Positions 33,751-45,639 of a stretch of DNA of 64,000 nt are shown one piece after another. The stretch's first letter is position 1; every line of letters starts with the position of its first letter. The position numbers and the translations under genes were made by a program. This stretch comes from Luzula sylvatica (taxonomy: Eukaryota > Streptophyta > Magnoliopsida > Poales > Juncaceae): assembly GCA_946800325.1 (NCBI GenBank), contig OX326960.1:33261629-33325628 (forward strand). The letters run 5' to 3'. The notes under the pieces were generated by a model that was given only the letters and a program-made list of their open reading frames with translations, was not told where the DNA came from and searched no databases.

Positions 33751-36700
33751 CGTGTCAAAATTTGGCTGATTTCATTAAACTTTAATATATAGTATTAATA
33801 ATAATAATTTGTAAGACTATAACTCTTTGTACATAGTAATTCTCGGCTCCGATAATATTGAATATCATATATGTGAAAAGAATATTACATACATATCACA
33901 TATGCATGATAATTCTCGGCCATATATATGTTATTTATTCTGGAATTAATATACATATATCTCATATATATTATCACATTAATTAAAAATGGCCTAATAT
34001 TTATTTGGCACATGCAAATAATTATATCACATATATGTTATTTGCAAACCCAAATAATTTCGGCTTTATACAGATAATTTAATTCTTCTAAAATAAACAT
34101 ATATGTATATATCACATATATATATATATTACATGTATTTATTTATCTCGAATTACCATATATTTATTTTGATCATTTTTTTTCTATATGTGTATCACAT
34201 ATACATAGCACTTAGAGAACATCGATTCGTCCAACGAGATTGACACATTTGTGTGACATAGTAGGTTCAGTTAATTTAGAAACGAACTAAACTTAGTACG
34301 TAAATCATAAACGATCTCTAGTATAATATAATAACATTCAAAATATTCATCAAGGATTGTAAAAGTATTTTCGGTCTCCTATCTCAATATACATTATATA
34401 GTTTATGATGTCATGTGTCCCTCATTTCTCCATCATATTTTCTATATTATCCATTAATCATTAATTATTCTAGTAATTTAAGAAAAAATATTTCATTAAC
34501 AATTAATTAATATATAACTAAAGTACATATACATTAATAATTTTTAATCAATACCAATTAATTTTTAATAAGATGTCCTTTTGTTAATCACTACAGTAAT
34601 TAATGATATGATTGATATAGAAGATGTGGTTGAGAAACGAAGGTGCACGGTATAGTTTTCCATAATTTATTTTGAATTTTGAAATTATTTCTCTTACAAA
34701 ATTTACGCTTCATTTATCTCACTTGATTTTTTTAAAACTATTAAGTCATACATTATTTTTTCAGTAAAATATAACAATTATATTTCCGAAACAGAACAAA
34801 GTATGCGCTAGTACACTATAAAATGAAAAAAAAAATTGAACAAAATATTTACAATAAATGAGAAAACACATGAATCCAATTGATGAAATAAATACTGAAT
34901 GGAATTGGTTGATATGTCTCTAGAAATTATGAAGCAAAAAAATAAGCACATACATGAATCCAAAATAAAACCGCTCCAAGATTCCATGAATTTGAGTTGT
35001 CCTCTCCTGAAATCTAGCATCCCAAATATAATATATTCATATTAGTTAAAAATCATCTTCATTTCCCCAAAAAAGAAAATATCACAATTTTATATAGCTT
35101 ATTTATTAGTCTATATATTTATTAAATATTTTATAATTATTCACAAAAAATATATAATCATATAGTTAAAACATACATATTGAAAAAGAACTATTCTTAA
35201 TATTCATAATAATGTAGGATATATCAATATACAAAGTGATACATTAAGTTAATACTAAAGTAAAAATAAAACTAACAATAAATAAATAGGATAATTTTCC
35301 ATAATATTATGCATAGCTAAGGATGGAAGACATGTGTGAAATTAAATATATATTTATTTATCATATACTCAAATATTCTCATATAATATTTGTTCATTTA
35401 ATACATATTCATGTGTTAAATTTTATCAATTTATTTATTTAATGATTTAATATCAAATAACAAAATATCATCTTATCAATATAGTAAAATACACCGAAAA
35501 CTTCTTAGGAAGTTTTATATCATCACTATTAAATATATAAGTTAGCTTCGTTGGAACTTGAGTTTTGGAACAAGTATGAATTATTGCAACATAAACAATA
35601 AATAAAATGGTTGTGCTCGGAATAAAAAAACAATACTACTCTTTCACATTTCACATTGTTATATGATATAACATAGTATATGGACAGACATTGGATAATA
35701 CGTACGGATGTAATACAATCATATTTGATAATAGCTAAAGTTACATTTAGAAAAAGTATATGTTAGTATAGTACTACATGGATCACACATAAATTTGGAC
35801 TATAAACACTTCTTGAAGAATTATTACTTTTTGACTTTTTACATAAAAAAATAAAAGGTAGAAGATCTTATCAGGAGATTAAAAGGGTAAGAAACGGATA
35901 AAAAGTTCCCATCATAAGATTCTTAGTTATCAACTGATGTAGTACTTCGTGTTCACCACACCATTTTTGATGCAGAGATTTTAAAATCATTTAAATACAT
36001 TGTTTTTAAAATATTACAACATACAAAGAAGATACTATTTACATACACAAATAATTTTCAAAAAAATTTAAAAATCATTGCAAACATCCTTCATAAAATG
36101 AGAAAATTTGCAAAATATCATAACAATATATGATATGTAAGAAAATAACTAAAATGAGGTCCTATGGTGATTTTATACGTTGATTTACTGGTCATAATTC
36201 AAAAGTAGCGTTATGTATAATAATATTCTTAGGATAATAACAAATCAGGAGACTATGGAAATATCACAATAATAAAATTTGTTTATTTTTAATCAAGGAC
36301 ATGTCTGTCAAACAATGAAATAAGAAAAAATATGAAATAATGAATAACCGTTTATCTCATTTTGTTCTATTATCGTTCGACAAGATATTAAAACAAAATA
36401 GTTGAAGATGAAAATAAAATATTATGTTTTTTACGAGTTGAAATTAATAACATCCGAAACTTTTTTCATTTTCTAAATTTCAGTTTGAATAGGAGTCGAA
36501 TCATAATAAATAAATTATATATATTAATATTTTTATAATATACACTAAGTATTTCTCAATAACTAAAACTGATTACTATCAAAATAATTTTCTTCAAAAA
36601 TATAAAATCCGTGAAACTATCAAAATCGTCTGGTCAAACAAACATACTACTATTAAAATAATATTCTCATAGTATTATCATTATCAAACAATCTCCTTCA

Positions 36701-37030
36701 AATTATACCAACATTATAATTCAATAATTAATTTAAAATGAATATCACAGACCTGCATACAATTATAAATAAAAATATTGAAATATATAAACAATATAAT
36801 TTAGTATTTTTCTCATGCTATATTTGTCATTGCTCCAGTTATTTGTGAAGACACACATCATTGACCACAAAAGATCAATACTCTAATAATTAAACATTAT
36901 GAGAAAGAAAGTACATGATTAGTAATTAATAAACAAGACATAAGTAGCATGATCATATAATGCTAAGAGAAGATGACCTCATCTAGGTTCACTTAAACCC
37001 AAGCAGGAAACAGTGGGTGTCAAATCAGGC
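33751..37030. other. Long A+T-rich interval upstream of the PIF gene
   Basis: No gene is supported. 33830-34200 is rich in ATATATCACATAT-type words. The 70-residue minus frame at 34808-35020 has no known domain. The last kilobase should hold the PIF promoter; no CACGTG G-box was noticed. Confidence 0.4.
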
Positions 37031-37032
37031 TT

Positions 37033-37040
37033 CTATACAA
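37033..37040 (+). promoter_or_regulatory. Candidate TATA box of the PIF gene
   Basis: CTATACAA lies about 25-30 bp before a CT-rich initiator region (37053-37085), a common plant core-promoter layout. The exact start site is unknown. Confidence 0.45.
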
Positions 37041-37059
37041 ATCCATTGCACCCCCTCTC

Positions 37060-37256
37060 TATCTCTCTCTCTCTCTCTCTTCCTCCAACACTTCCCTCTA
37101 GAGCGAAAAAGACTCCAGTTTTTAGAGCGAGAAAGAGAGTGAGAGTGAGAAGGGAGCTGGCCTTGTTTAATGGTTGGTCGGTTCTAATTCGTTTTCTCTT
37201 CAGAAATTCAGAGAGTTGAGAAGTAGAGACCTGAGCTGAACTCATTAGGCTAGAAG
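37060..37256 (+). other. PIF 5' UTR exon with (CT)n microsatellite
   Basis: A CT-repeat leader (37059-37082) runs to AAG|GTGTTT, a splice donor at 37257. The leader intron would span 37257-38136, ending in TTTTTTAG just before the start codon. PIF-family genes often have a long leader intron. The 60-70-residue frames on both strands here are not genes. Confidence 0.55.
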
Positions 37257-38139
37257 GTGTTTTCTTTTATCTTACTAATAATAAAAAAAAAAATTGTTCT
37301 TTTGATTTCGTACTTGTTTTCGATACTGTCGTAGTACGGAATTTTTTAAATTTTTTTTAAATTTTGTGATTATGATTGCTTCTCCTTTGCTTTTCAATAA
37401 TAAACCCAATTTTCTAATAGAGAAGTTTGTTCTTTAGTTATTGGATAGTTTATCATTCTTGCTTCGAAGTAGAGATTTCATGATCACGATTGTTCCTTAC
37501 TTTAATAAGTAGCTCAGTTATTTTAAAGAGAAAAAGACTGTTTGCCACTTTTGGGGTTTTGGGCAAAAAGGCTTTTTTTTTTCTAAAATTGCACTTGAAA
37601 AGGGGGGAAAATTGTAATTTTACCTTTTTTTTTTTCAAGATTATTGTTCATTTTATCATCCTGTTTGAGTGGATATCTCCATAGAAAGGGAGAAAGGGTT
37701 GCTTGGTTTCTTTTATTTGCTTTAATTTCGTGAATTTCAGGCTGATTTTAGGTGTGTAATAAGTTTGCTACAATTTATTGGCGTATGTTGCTTTTCTTGC
37801 GAATTTTATTCTTTATCAATATCCTGAATCAGCTGTGGAGATGTAGAAGTAAAAAATTGTTACTTATTTAATTATTTTTACATCGAATTGAATTTGCGAT
37901 ACATCTTATTAATGTTTATTCTTTCTACCCATGTTTGATGTTCTTTGAATATGTATAGATAATTATTACATATCTGAATTTTTGCATGTATTTATTGATT
38001 GCCCTATCCATTTTTCAAATGGTCAAGTTGTTGCCTTTGTTTAATCATCAATTTGTTGCGTATTGCATTGATTTTCTTTTCTTATTTTTCTCCTAAATTT
38101 ATTTCTTAATTTAACATTTGATTTTGGTTTTTTTAGTCG

Positions 38140-40072
38140 ATGAACAACAAAGTTCCTGATTGCATTATGGACGAAAATTCAAGATATTTTTGCGATCTTT
38201 TTGGGTCGACAAATCCAAAGAAAAACATTGGGTTAGTTTCTCGCTCATCATCTATTTCTTTTCAAATTATATCAATACCCCTTTAGACCTCAATTTATAC
38301 TTTTATATGTTTTCTATTTTTCCAGACCAGAGGATGATTTCTTAGAATTACTATGGCAAAATGGACCAACGGTCAAACAAAGTCAACCCAACAAAAAACC
38401 TGACCTGCTACCCGTTTCAACTGTAACGGGTCCAACGAATCCTAGTCAATTCACTCAAGAAGAGAACCCATTATGGTTTCATTACCCTTTCGAGGACTCT
38501 CTCGAAAAAGACTTGTACCAAGAATACTTCTGCGAAATGCCGCCGAATTCAAATCCTATACCATTACCAATTTCAAATTCGGACAATTCAAATTTGAACG
38601 GTTCAAAATTTTCGAACTTTTCCCATTTTTCAAGGCCAGTTAATAAAGTTAACAAGGATATGGGAGAATTTTCAAAGATCGGTACCAGTATTGGGAGTAG
38701 TCCTGCACAATTAGGGTTTAGAAAAGAAAAAGAGCCACCTAGGGTTTCGGGACTAGGGTTTAGAGAGGAAACCGAGGCGACTAGGGTTTCTTCAGAGAGA
38801 GTTTACACGAGTACGAATGAGACCACCGCCACGTCATCGTCGGGTGGATCAGGGGGTAATTTCGATAAAATGGGGGACACAATTGTAAATGATCACAAGA
38901 GGAAGGGCAAACAGAAAGAAACAGAGGGTTCTGAAAGCCATAGCGAGGTAAAAAAATAAATGCCAACATTATTTGACCGCATTTATTAGGTCAAAGAGAT
39001 TTAATGTTTTTTGTGGGTCTTAGCTTATCCCAAATCGTGTCCTGAAGATACTTTTTACATTTTTTTTGTAAATTGCAAAAAAATTGAGGGTTAATTTTGT
39101 AAAACAAAATATAGGATGAACCGAGCAAACCGAGAAATCGATCTAAATCCAAAAGAAGAAGTCGAGCTGCGGAAGTTCATAACCTCTCTGAAAGAGTAAG
39201 CTTATTTAATATTTTTACACTAATTTTATTTATACTAAATTAGTTTTAAAAGTACACCATATTAATATATATTTTTTATTTTTGATTCAGAGAAGAAGAG
39301 ACAGGATAAATGAAAAGATGCGATCATTGCAAGAACTCGTACCACATTGTAACAAGGTAAAATTTTCAAAATGGCCTTCTATTATTTTTTTAAATTGCAA
39401 AGAAATAATCTTCGATAATATATTTGATTAATTTATGTTATTTCAGACCGACAAGGCATCAATTCTAGACGAGGCGATAGAATACTTGAAATCGCTTCAA
39501 ATGCAAGTTCAGGCACGATGCAACAATTCTACATTATATTGGTAACTAATTTAAATAAAATTGAAAACTAAAATCATTTGATTGGATTTAGCAGTTAATG
39601 TGGATGGGAGGCGGAGTTGCGCCCATGATGTATCCGGGCATGAACCCATTAATGGGGCCCGTTAACCCATTAGCCATGCAGCCTCAAATGGTTCATATGC
39701 CAAGAATGCCCTTCATCAACCCTGGCACAACGAATTCAGTGCCAAACCATTTGCCTCAATTCGCCGGCCCCGCATTAAATGCGGCTAATTTTCAAGCCCA
39801 ATTGCAGAGCTTTCGTATGGCTCAAGCTCAACAACAAGCTTCTCAGGTTGGTATGGTGTATTTCTGTAATATATTTTTATATGCAGGGGTTTATTTTATT
39901 TATATTTTTGAAAAAGGGGGGGGGGGGGTTTATTTTATGAAAAGGGGTTAATTGTTGATATTTTTAGGTTGCTAATTTTAATGCATTTGGTTCTCAAATT
40001 GCACGACCTACGAGTGGCAGTGGTGTCTTGCCAATGTCTAGAGAATTTCTTGCCGATGCTGAAAAAAGATAA
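38140..40072 (+). CDS. PIF: Phytochrome-interacting bHLH transcription factor, PIF4/5-like
   Basis: This is a nuclear bHLH factor that would bind G-box/E-box DNA and, by family knowledge, repress or promote light-regulated genes until phytochrome B binds it. Coding exons: 38140-38231, 38326-38947, 39115-39195, 39291-39356, 39447-39512, 39595-39846 and 39968-40072, giving 427 residues. The N-terminal APB (phyB-binding) motif ELLWQNG is at residues 38-44. The bHLH is at about 255-306 ([15 protein letters not shown], with His260, Glu264 and Arg268 in the DNA-contact pattern, then [10 protein letters not shown] and [16 protein letters not shown]). [15 protein letters not shown] follows, as in PIF4/PIF5. 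A Ser-rich linker fills 120-235. There is no APA motif like that of PIF1/PIF3. The intron after 39512 has a GC donor (CAG|GCACGA). The 3' UTR probably has an intron, 40085-40473. The gene looks intact. Confidence 0.92.
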
Positions 40073-40473
40073 TTAATTACACCGGTGAGAATCTTCTATA
40101 TTTTATCTTTTTTGTTTATTAGATTTCAAATTATTGGAGAAGGAAATTGAAATATGTTATCGGTATTGAACTTGCCGACATTATCAAAAGATTAAATAAT
40201 TCATGAAATGTTTTTGAATTTTGAATTTATGACTAGATATTTATATATAGTGCCAAAATAATGAAAACTACGACTTATTTCATTTTCTATAATTTGCAAG
40301 TCCCTGATTGAAGAGTTTTTGTTAAAATTTGACACGGCTTTTGATAGGAACTAGTTTCTTGGTTACATATAAAGTTAAAAGAAAATTTAAAGACATTTAG
40401 AATAGTCTTAGATTGTCTATTTCTAGAAACAGTTTGTTAAATCATTTTCTTTTTCTTTTTCTGATTTTGATAG

Positions 40474-40625
40474 GTTCGAAGGCGATTGAATGTAAACTAG
40501 GCTAAGGGTGATCTTGTAAATTAAAGATTTTGGAGATCGGGAGTTCTAGTAGAATTTCAAAATTTTGAGGGATTGATGTTCTTGTTCTGTTCTCTTAATT
40601 AAATATGTTATAATTCATTATTATT
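40474..40625 (+). other. Second 3' UTR exon of the PIF gene (inferred)
   Basis: A donor (ACCG|GTGAGA, 40085) and an acceptor (TTTTGATAG, ending 40473) would join the short post-stop sequence to this segment. AATTAAAT near 40600 could serve as a polyadenylation signal. This is inferred from splice-site form only. Confidence 0.4.
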
Positions 40626-41023
40626 TAGCTGTATTTTTCAATATTTTTTCCTCAAGTGTTAGTCAAGTTTTCCTCAAGTGTTCTTGTTCTGTTCTCTTAA
40701 CATATTTTGAATGATTTTTGGATTCAACAAAGTTTGTCTTTTTATAACATATATTAAGAAGAGAAATAATTCCGCACGCCGGCTTATTGCACACAGGTCG
40801 TCATGATTCACCTTGATGCGTTATGTGGCAGAATCATTTCTCATACAAATAGTAAGTTTATGTTGTTCTGGTCGCCTAACGCACGTCCCCCTCTTTCTGG
40901 TTTTTTATACATTTTTTAGATGCATCGATCATTTTTAAATGTATGTTATATCTTTTTACATGTATATTTTAGATGTATGTTATATTTTTATAGATGCATG
41001 TTATATATTTTATATATATATAT
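40626..41023. other. Interval with repeated TGCATGTTATAT words
   Basis: No gene is supported. Near 40900-41020 there are repeated ATGTATGTTATATTTTTA-like phrases. Confidence 0.4.
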
Positions 41024-41203
41024 GCTAAAATACTCAAGTGAGTATTGGGATCATCATATTCATGACTTTTTAGCAACTAGATCTGCATCAAGATCAGTGT
41101 ACAAAAAATGAATTTTTTAATTAAAAACACTAATCTTGATGCAAATTTAATGATTAAAAAGTCATGAGTATGAACACCTCAATACTCACTTGAGTATTTT
41201 AGC
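41024..41203. mobile_element. 180-bp inverted-repeat MITE (GCTAAAATACTC ends)
   Basis: The two ends, GCTAAAATACTCAAGTGAGT and its inverted copy, are almost perfect. Homology continues inward through CATGACTTTTTA to GCATCAAGAT on both sides, so the whole element folds back. A partial copy lies at 62771-62855. The flanks are (AT)n, so the TSD cannot be read. Confidence 0.75.
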
Positions 41204-41416
41204 ATCTTTCATATATATATTTTAAGTACAATACGTGTTATATCTTTATACATGCATTATTTATTTTTATTTGTTATACTTTTTGAGATGTGTAATATAC
41301 TTTTTAGATGTACGATATACAATTTTTAAAAGATGCAATACATATCATATATTTTTATCTGTATTGATCTAAATTTATTTATGTACGATACATCACTTAA
41401 AAGATATTATATATAT

Positions 41417-41667
41417 GGGGAGTTCTATCATACACCCTTTTACAAGGGTATTTTGGGTATTTTAGCAATTAATTATATTTGTAAAAGGGTGTATCATAAA
41501 ATTTATTTTTTATGGAGATTTTTGTTTAAATGAACAACAAAAAATTCCTATTTAGTTAAACATTAATTGATAAATATATTCCTTAAATATTCATAAATGG
41601 ATAATTACTCCAAATACCCTTGAAAATGGGTGTATGATAAGGAAATGGATGTATGATAGAAGCCCCC
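41417..41667. mobile_element. MITE with CTATCATACACCC ends, copy 1
   Basis: The left end GGGGAGTTCTATCATACACC and the right end, read inverted as GGGGGCTTCTATCATACATC, enclose 251 bp. TTACAAGGGTATTTTGGGTA and its inverted relative lie just inside. The flanks are TATATAT on both sides. It is related to 43512-43748. Confidence 0.7.
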
Positions 41668-42063
41668 TATATATATATATATATATATACATACATAAAT
41701 ATTGTTTTGTATATTTTATTTTGGACTAGATTTATACATTTTGCATAACAATTTTTTTTTTATCGGAACACGTTTGAAGTGCGTTAGAAACGGCTAAGAT
41801 GACCAAAATACAGACTGTCACACGGCGCTTTGAAGTGCACAACACGAAAGTGTGTTGTGTTGTGTACTTCAGGTAAATTGAAATATTATTACGTGACACT
41901 GGCATTATGGGAATCTTCAGGTGTGTACTACTGAATTTAGACATGATCAGGTATGTCTCCCTATCTTTGTTCACTTCAATCTAGTAGTACACTTCAATCT
42001 AGTAACTAAACTATACATATATAGTAACTTAGACATGACCATGGCTTTCCCTTTGTAGAAATT
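41668..42063. other. Interval, nothing identified
   Basis: The 80-residue minus frame at 41732-41974 has no known domain. Confidence 0.4.
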
Positions 42064-42462
42064 ACCGCTACTTTGTGTTTTTTCATCCGTAACAAAACCC
42101 CACAATTTCACGCATACCCTTGCAAAACGTGAAATATCGTGAATATCCTTACAAAATTACTTAAATTTCATGAATGTCCTTTAGTTAAATTTTGATTAAC
42201 TATCCATTAAGGTTACCGCTAATTTGTGTTTTTTCGATTTTTCCGACAGTAAATTTTATATCTTATTTACATAGGGGTAAAAATGGAAAAACAAAAATTA
42301 ACGGTAATGTTAACGGATAGTTAACAGAAATCTAACAAAAATGACATCCATTAAATTATAATAATTTTGTAGGATATTCATGATATTTCACGCTTTGCAG
42401 GAATATACATGAAATTGTAGAACTTTGTAGGGATACATATGAAATTTTACCTAATATAATAT
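42064..42462. mobile_element. Terminal-inverted-repeat element (ACGTGAAATATCGTGAATAT type)
   Basis: The left arm (CAAAACGTGAAATATCGTGA and flanks) recurs inverted on the right (ATATTTCACG in CATGATATTTCACGCTTTGC), with homology over roughly 100 bp per arm. The inner TTACCGCTAATTTGTGTTTT and TTAACGGTAATGTTAACGG words are also symmetric. The edges are approximate and no TSD was resolved. Confidence 0.55.
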
Positions 42463-42768
42463 ACAGAAATCATGACCATACGCATCATAATATTTTGATA
42501 CATGCTATGGTGATATATTCAAAACTTAGCGGTCAGTGTAACATAGCTGGCTGATAAGAAAGAAAGTTCCTCCTAATAAGCCACTAGCATACATGATAAC
42601 GTTGTTTTGTGCACACACTTTTTTCCCATCTAATTGAATCCAATAAGGACTATAATCTAATTGAATTCATATTCATAATACTAATTATTTATACTAATTG
42701 ATGAAAATCTTAAAAGAACTATAATCTCCCTATCCCTGTTGAAAGCTGGCAGTATATAACAACTAATT

Positions 42769-42910
42769 TTTTTTTTTCGAAAAAAAAACGACTAAATGGA
42801 GAAAACTCGGTGGCCTCCATCCACTGAAGAGAATGGAATTTGAATCCATAGTCTCTCGCAACATATGATTTTTTTTGTCTCGTGTTCATTTGGGTTACGG
42901 ACTTATTGGC
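42769..42910 (-). mobile_element. tRNA-derived SINE with 15-bp TSD
   Basis: The 142-bp insert is flanked by ATATAACAACTAATT at 42754-42768 and 42911-42925, a perfect duplication. On the minus strand it reads a decayed A box (TAACCCAAATGAACACGAG), then GACAAAAAAAATCATATGTT, a B-box-like GGATTCAAATTCC, and a T/A-rich tail. Related sequences occur at 59590-59740 (minus) and 63834-63950 (plus). Confidence 0.85.
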
Positions 42911-42951
42911 ATATAACAACTAATTAAAATGATCTGGATTACTGATTCATC

Positions 42952-43104
42952 GAGTAATGATAGGGTCACAAATATCAATCACAAATGTGTTATAAATAAC
43001 TAAGTTTGTAATGTTAATTATGCATATATGAATCATAAATCAAACACAAACTTAAGCATTTGTGTCATATTTGTGGTTGATATTTGTGTCTCTATCATTA
43101 CTCC
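42952..43104. mobile_element. 153-bp foldback MITE with 9-bp TSD
   Basis: TGATTCATC flanks the element at 42943-42951 and 43105-43113. The left arm GAGTAATGATAGGGTCACAA and the inverted right arm GAGTAATGATAGAGACACAA extend about 65 bp each, so nearly the whole element is a hairpin. A 9-bp TSD suggests Mutator-type mobilisation. Confidence 0.85.
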
Positions 43105-43113
43105 TGATTCATC

Positions 43114-43511
43114 TTCCTGACCAATGAGTTTGTGTAAATATTTAATTCCTACCCGGATAAGTGGGTCCCACAGAGATGCTGTCTTTTGGACTAGTGGATT
43201 AGGATCAACGAAAGTAGAGGGAGTTTGTGGTTGACAGGGAAGCATTGAGATTATGGCCATGTGTGTTGTGGGTCCAGCACACACAAAATCCTAATCTTGA
43301 TTGGGATTAGTTCAGGTCATATCAATTTGGATTTCAGATCATTCATATTTCATGTTATTTAAAATTTGAATTCCCGGGATATAATTTAGATTTATTGAGG
43401 TTTGCGTATCTGTTTAGTATTTGGATTTGAGAGTAGTTTCGATTAGTCGGATCGGAATTTCGGATCAAGATTGATTTTGCTTGGTCATATTTCGAATTAT
43501 ACCTTGTGCGT
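43114..43511. other. Interval, nothing identified
   Basis: No gene or bounded element is supported. A short minus frame (43033-43284) starts in the MITE and is not convincing. Confidence 0.4.
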
Positions 43512-43748
43512 TTTTTCTATCATACACTCTTTTAAAAAAACAATTTGGATATTTAAAAGAGTGTATAATTAAATTTGTTTTTTATTGATATATTTTTTTA
43601 ATGAACAATACATATTTCTTATTTAGCCTATTATTCATTGATAAATATATTTGCAAATTTATCTTAAATATTTATTAGTTGATAATTACTCACAATATCC
43701 TTAAATAAGGATGTACCGTAAAGGGAAACAAATGTATGTTATAACTCC
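43512..43748. mobile_element. MITE with CTATCATACACTC ends, copy 2
   Basis: The left end CTATCATACACTCTTTTAAA and the inverted right end (GGGGAGTTATAACATACAT) match the element at 41417-41667, as does the interior (TTTTTATTGATATATTT, TAATTACTC). It is more diverged than copy 1. Confidence 0.55.
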
Positions 43749-45639
43749 CCTATATTGTATTACTGGATGTATCGTAAAGGGAAACAAAGGAAGATCCATA
43801 TATTTGAAGTCATCTGAACTAAAAAACGCATAGAAAAAATACGAAAAAAAAGAAAACAAAATAGCTAACAAATGAAACAATAAGATAAAATTTCAATAGA
43901 AAAAATTGGAAAATAAGAAAGTAAAGAAAATAACTAACAAATGAAAGAAACAATAAGATAAAATGTCGTTTTGTTTTACAGTATGATCTGTGTTTCTTCT
44001 TCTTCTTGATGTGAAGAATTTAGAAATAGACAATTTTTCTTTTCATTTGCTAAAACTATTTAAAAAAGTTTATTTTTCTTCCACAAAAAATTCAGAAAAA
44101 TCAAGTATGTCAATATAAATAATTGTTTTTTAATCTAATTATCATCTAGTCAACGCGTAAAAGATATCTTTTAACGCAGTTTAAAATCTAGGGAGATTTT
44201 TATTTTATTTTATAAAAACTCTTTTAAATCAAGGCTAATTTATAAATTAAGAATAAGTAGGGTTAATTTGATAAAAAAAAAACATTCGAAAAAGTATTGT
44301 CTACTGTTGCCCAACATGATTAATTAAAGATTATCGTGTGGGGTTTGGGTAACATAATTTATTATCATTTGTTTATTTCGTTCTAATCATTGGTTATGAC
44401 TTAAAAGAATGAAAACTGTATGTATTAATCATATACTAATCATGTCAAAGTGCTTGTGTTCTATTGTTATTCTGTTTACATGGTTGTGTCATGTGTGTAC
44501 TACCTCTGCAAAATTAGATCCATAGAAAAATATTTTTAAAAAAAATATTATAAATTGATTAAATATTTATTCAAAAAGAGTTGTAATTTGTTAGGTTATA
44601 TTGTTTTGGTTTTATTTAATTTAATTACCCTCGTAGTAAGAAGGATATGTACATATGACCGAAATTTTTGTTAAAAATTGAATGTTTGTCGGAGTTTCAT
44701 TCAAAATCATTTGATAATTGTTTGTTCGTTAACCATTTGAAACTAATGGAACTGAACCGGACCAAACATGCTCGATATGAAACAAATCGAACTTAAACCA
44801 GACCCAATTATAAATAAATTAACTTATAATCCACACTGAACTCAATCATATTATTTATATTAGTCAATGTATGTATCCGGTTATTCAAAAACGCAATCGC
44901 AATAAACATGTATCCTATTTCATTCTCTTACTGTCGCCTTTCTTTTTTTGAAAACAAAATATGTGATTCATTAGTATCTTGGATTAAATTGTATGGATAT
45001 GGTAAACGTTTTAATTTGGTAATTTAAATTTGAAATGAAATTGACTTACATTTGAATTTTTTACAAGTTTTTGAACTAGTATTGTACGGATCGAAAATGT
45101 TTCAATTATGCAATTCGAAAAATGTTCGGATCTAAGTACTAATTCAAACCGAGTATGTTCGATAATTGTTCCAATCCAACTCAAATATGGATCGGTTGGT
45201 TCGAGTCCGATTCGTTAACAACCTAATTCGTAAAAGTATTTTTTTTTTATATTGAAGGATGTACAATTTATAAATACCATTTTAAAAAGGTAGGAGTTTG
45301 ATATTTTTTTGTTTCGAAATCTAGAACTTCAAAATTATAATTTCCATTTCATACAAAAAGAAAGAAAAAAAGTTGATTTTGAACCTCTAAAATTCAAAAT
45401 AGAGAACAAAACTAATTTTTGAAGTTTTATATTTGGAAATTTTCTTTATAGTTTATACAAATTAAAACTAGCCATAAGATTTATTTTTTGTAGTTTATCT
45501 TTTCATTTATCTTGTAAATATATTTTTCTAATTTATATGAAGGAATATAATTTTGGATCAACACTAAAATTTACATATAAGGACAAACGAACGTAAACGT
45601 TCAAAGAAATTGATATGAACATAATAAGATTGTGCGAAT
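43749..45639. other. Long A+T-rich interval
   Basis: No gene is supported. 44740-45230 contains words such as AACTGAACCGGACC and GGATCGGTTGGTTCG that look like decayed transposon ends; no boundaries were found. Confidence 0.4.

Noticed and set aside
39513..39560. GT donor at ATTG|GTAACT for the PIF intron
   Set aside because: Joining it to either acceptor near 39591-39594 gives an immediate stop codon and breaks the conserved LQ.QVQ.MWMG join.
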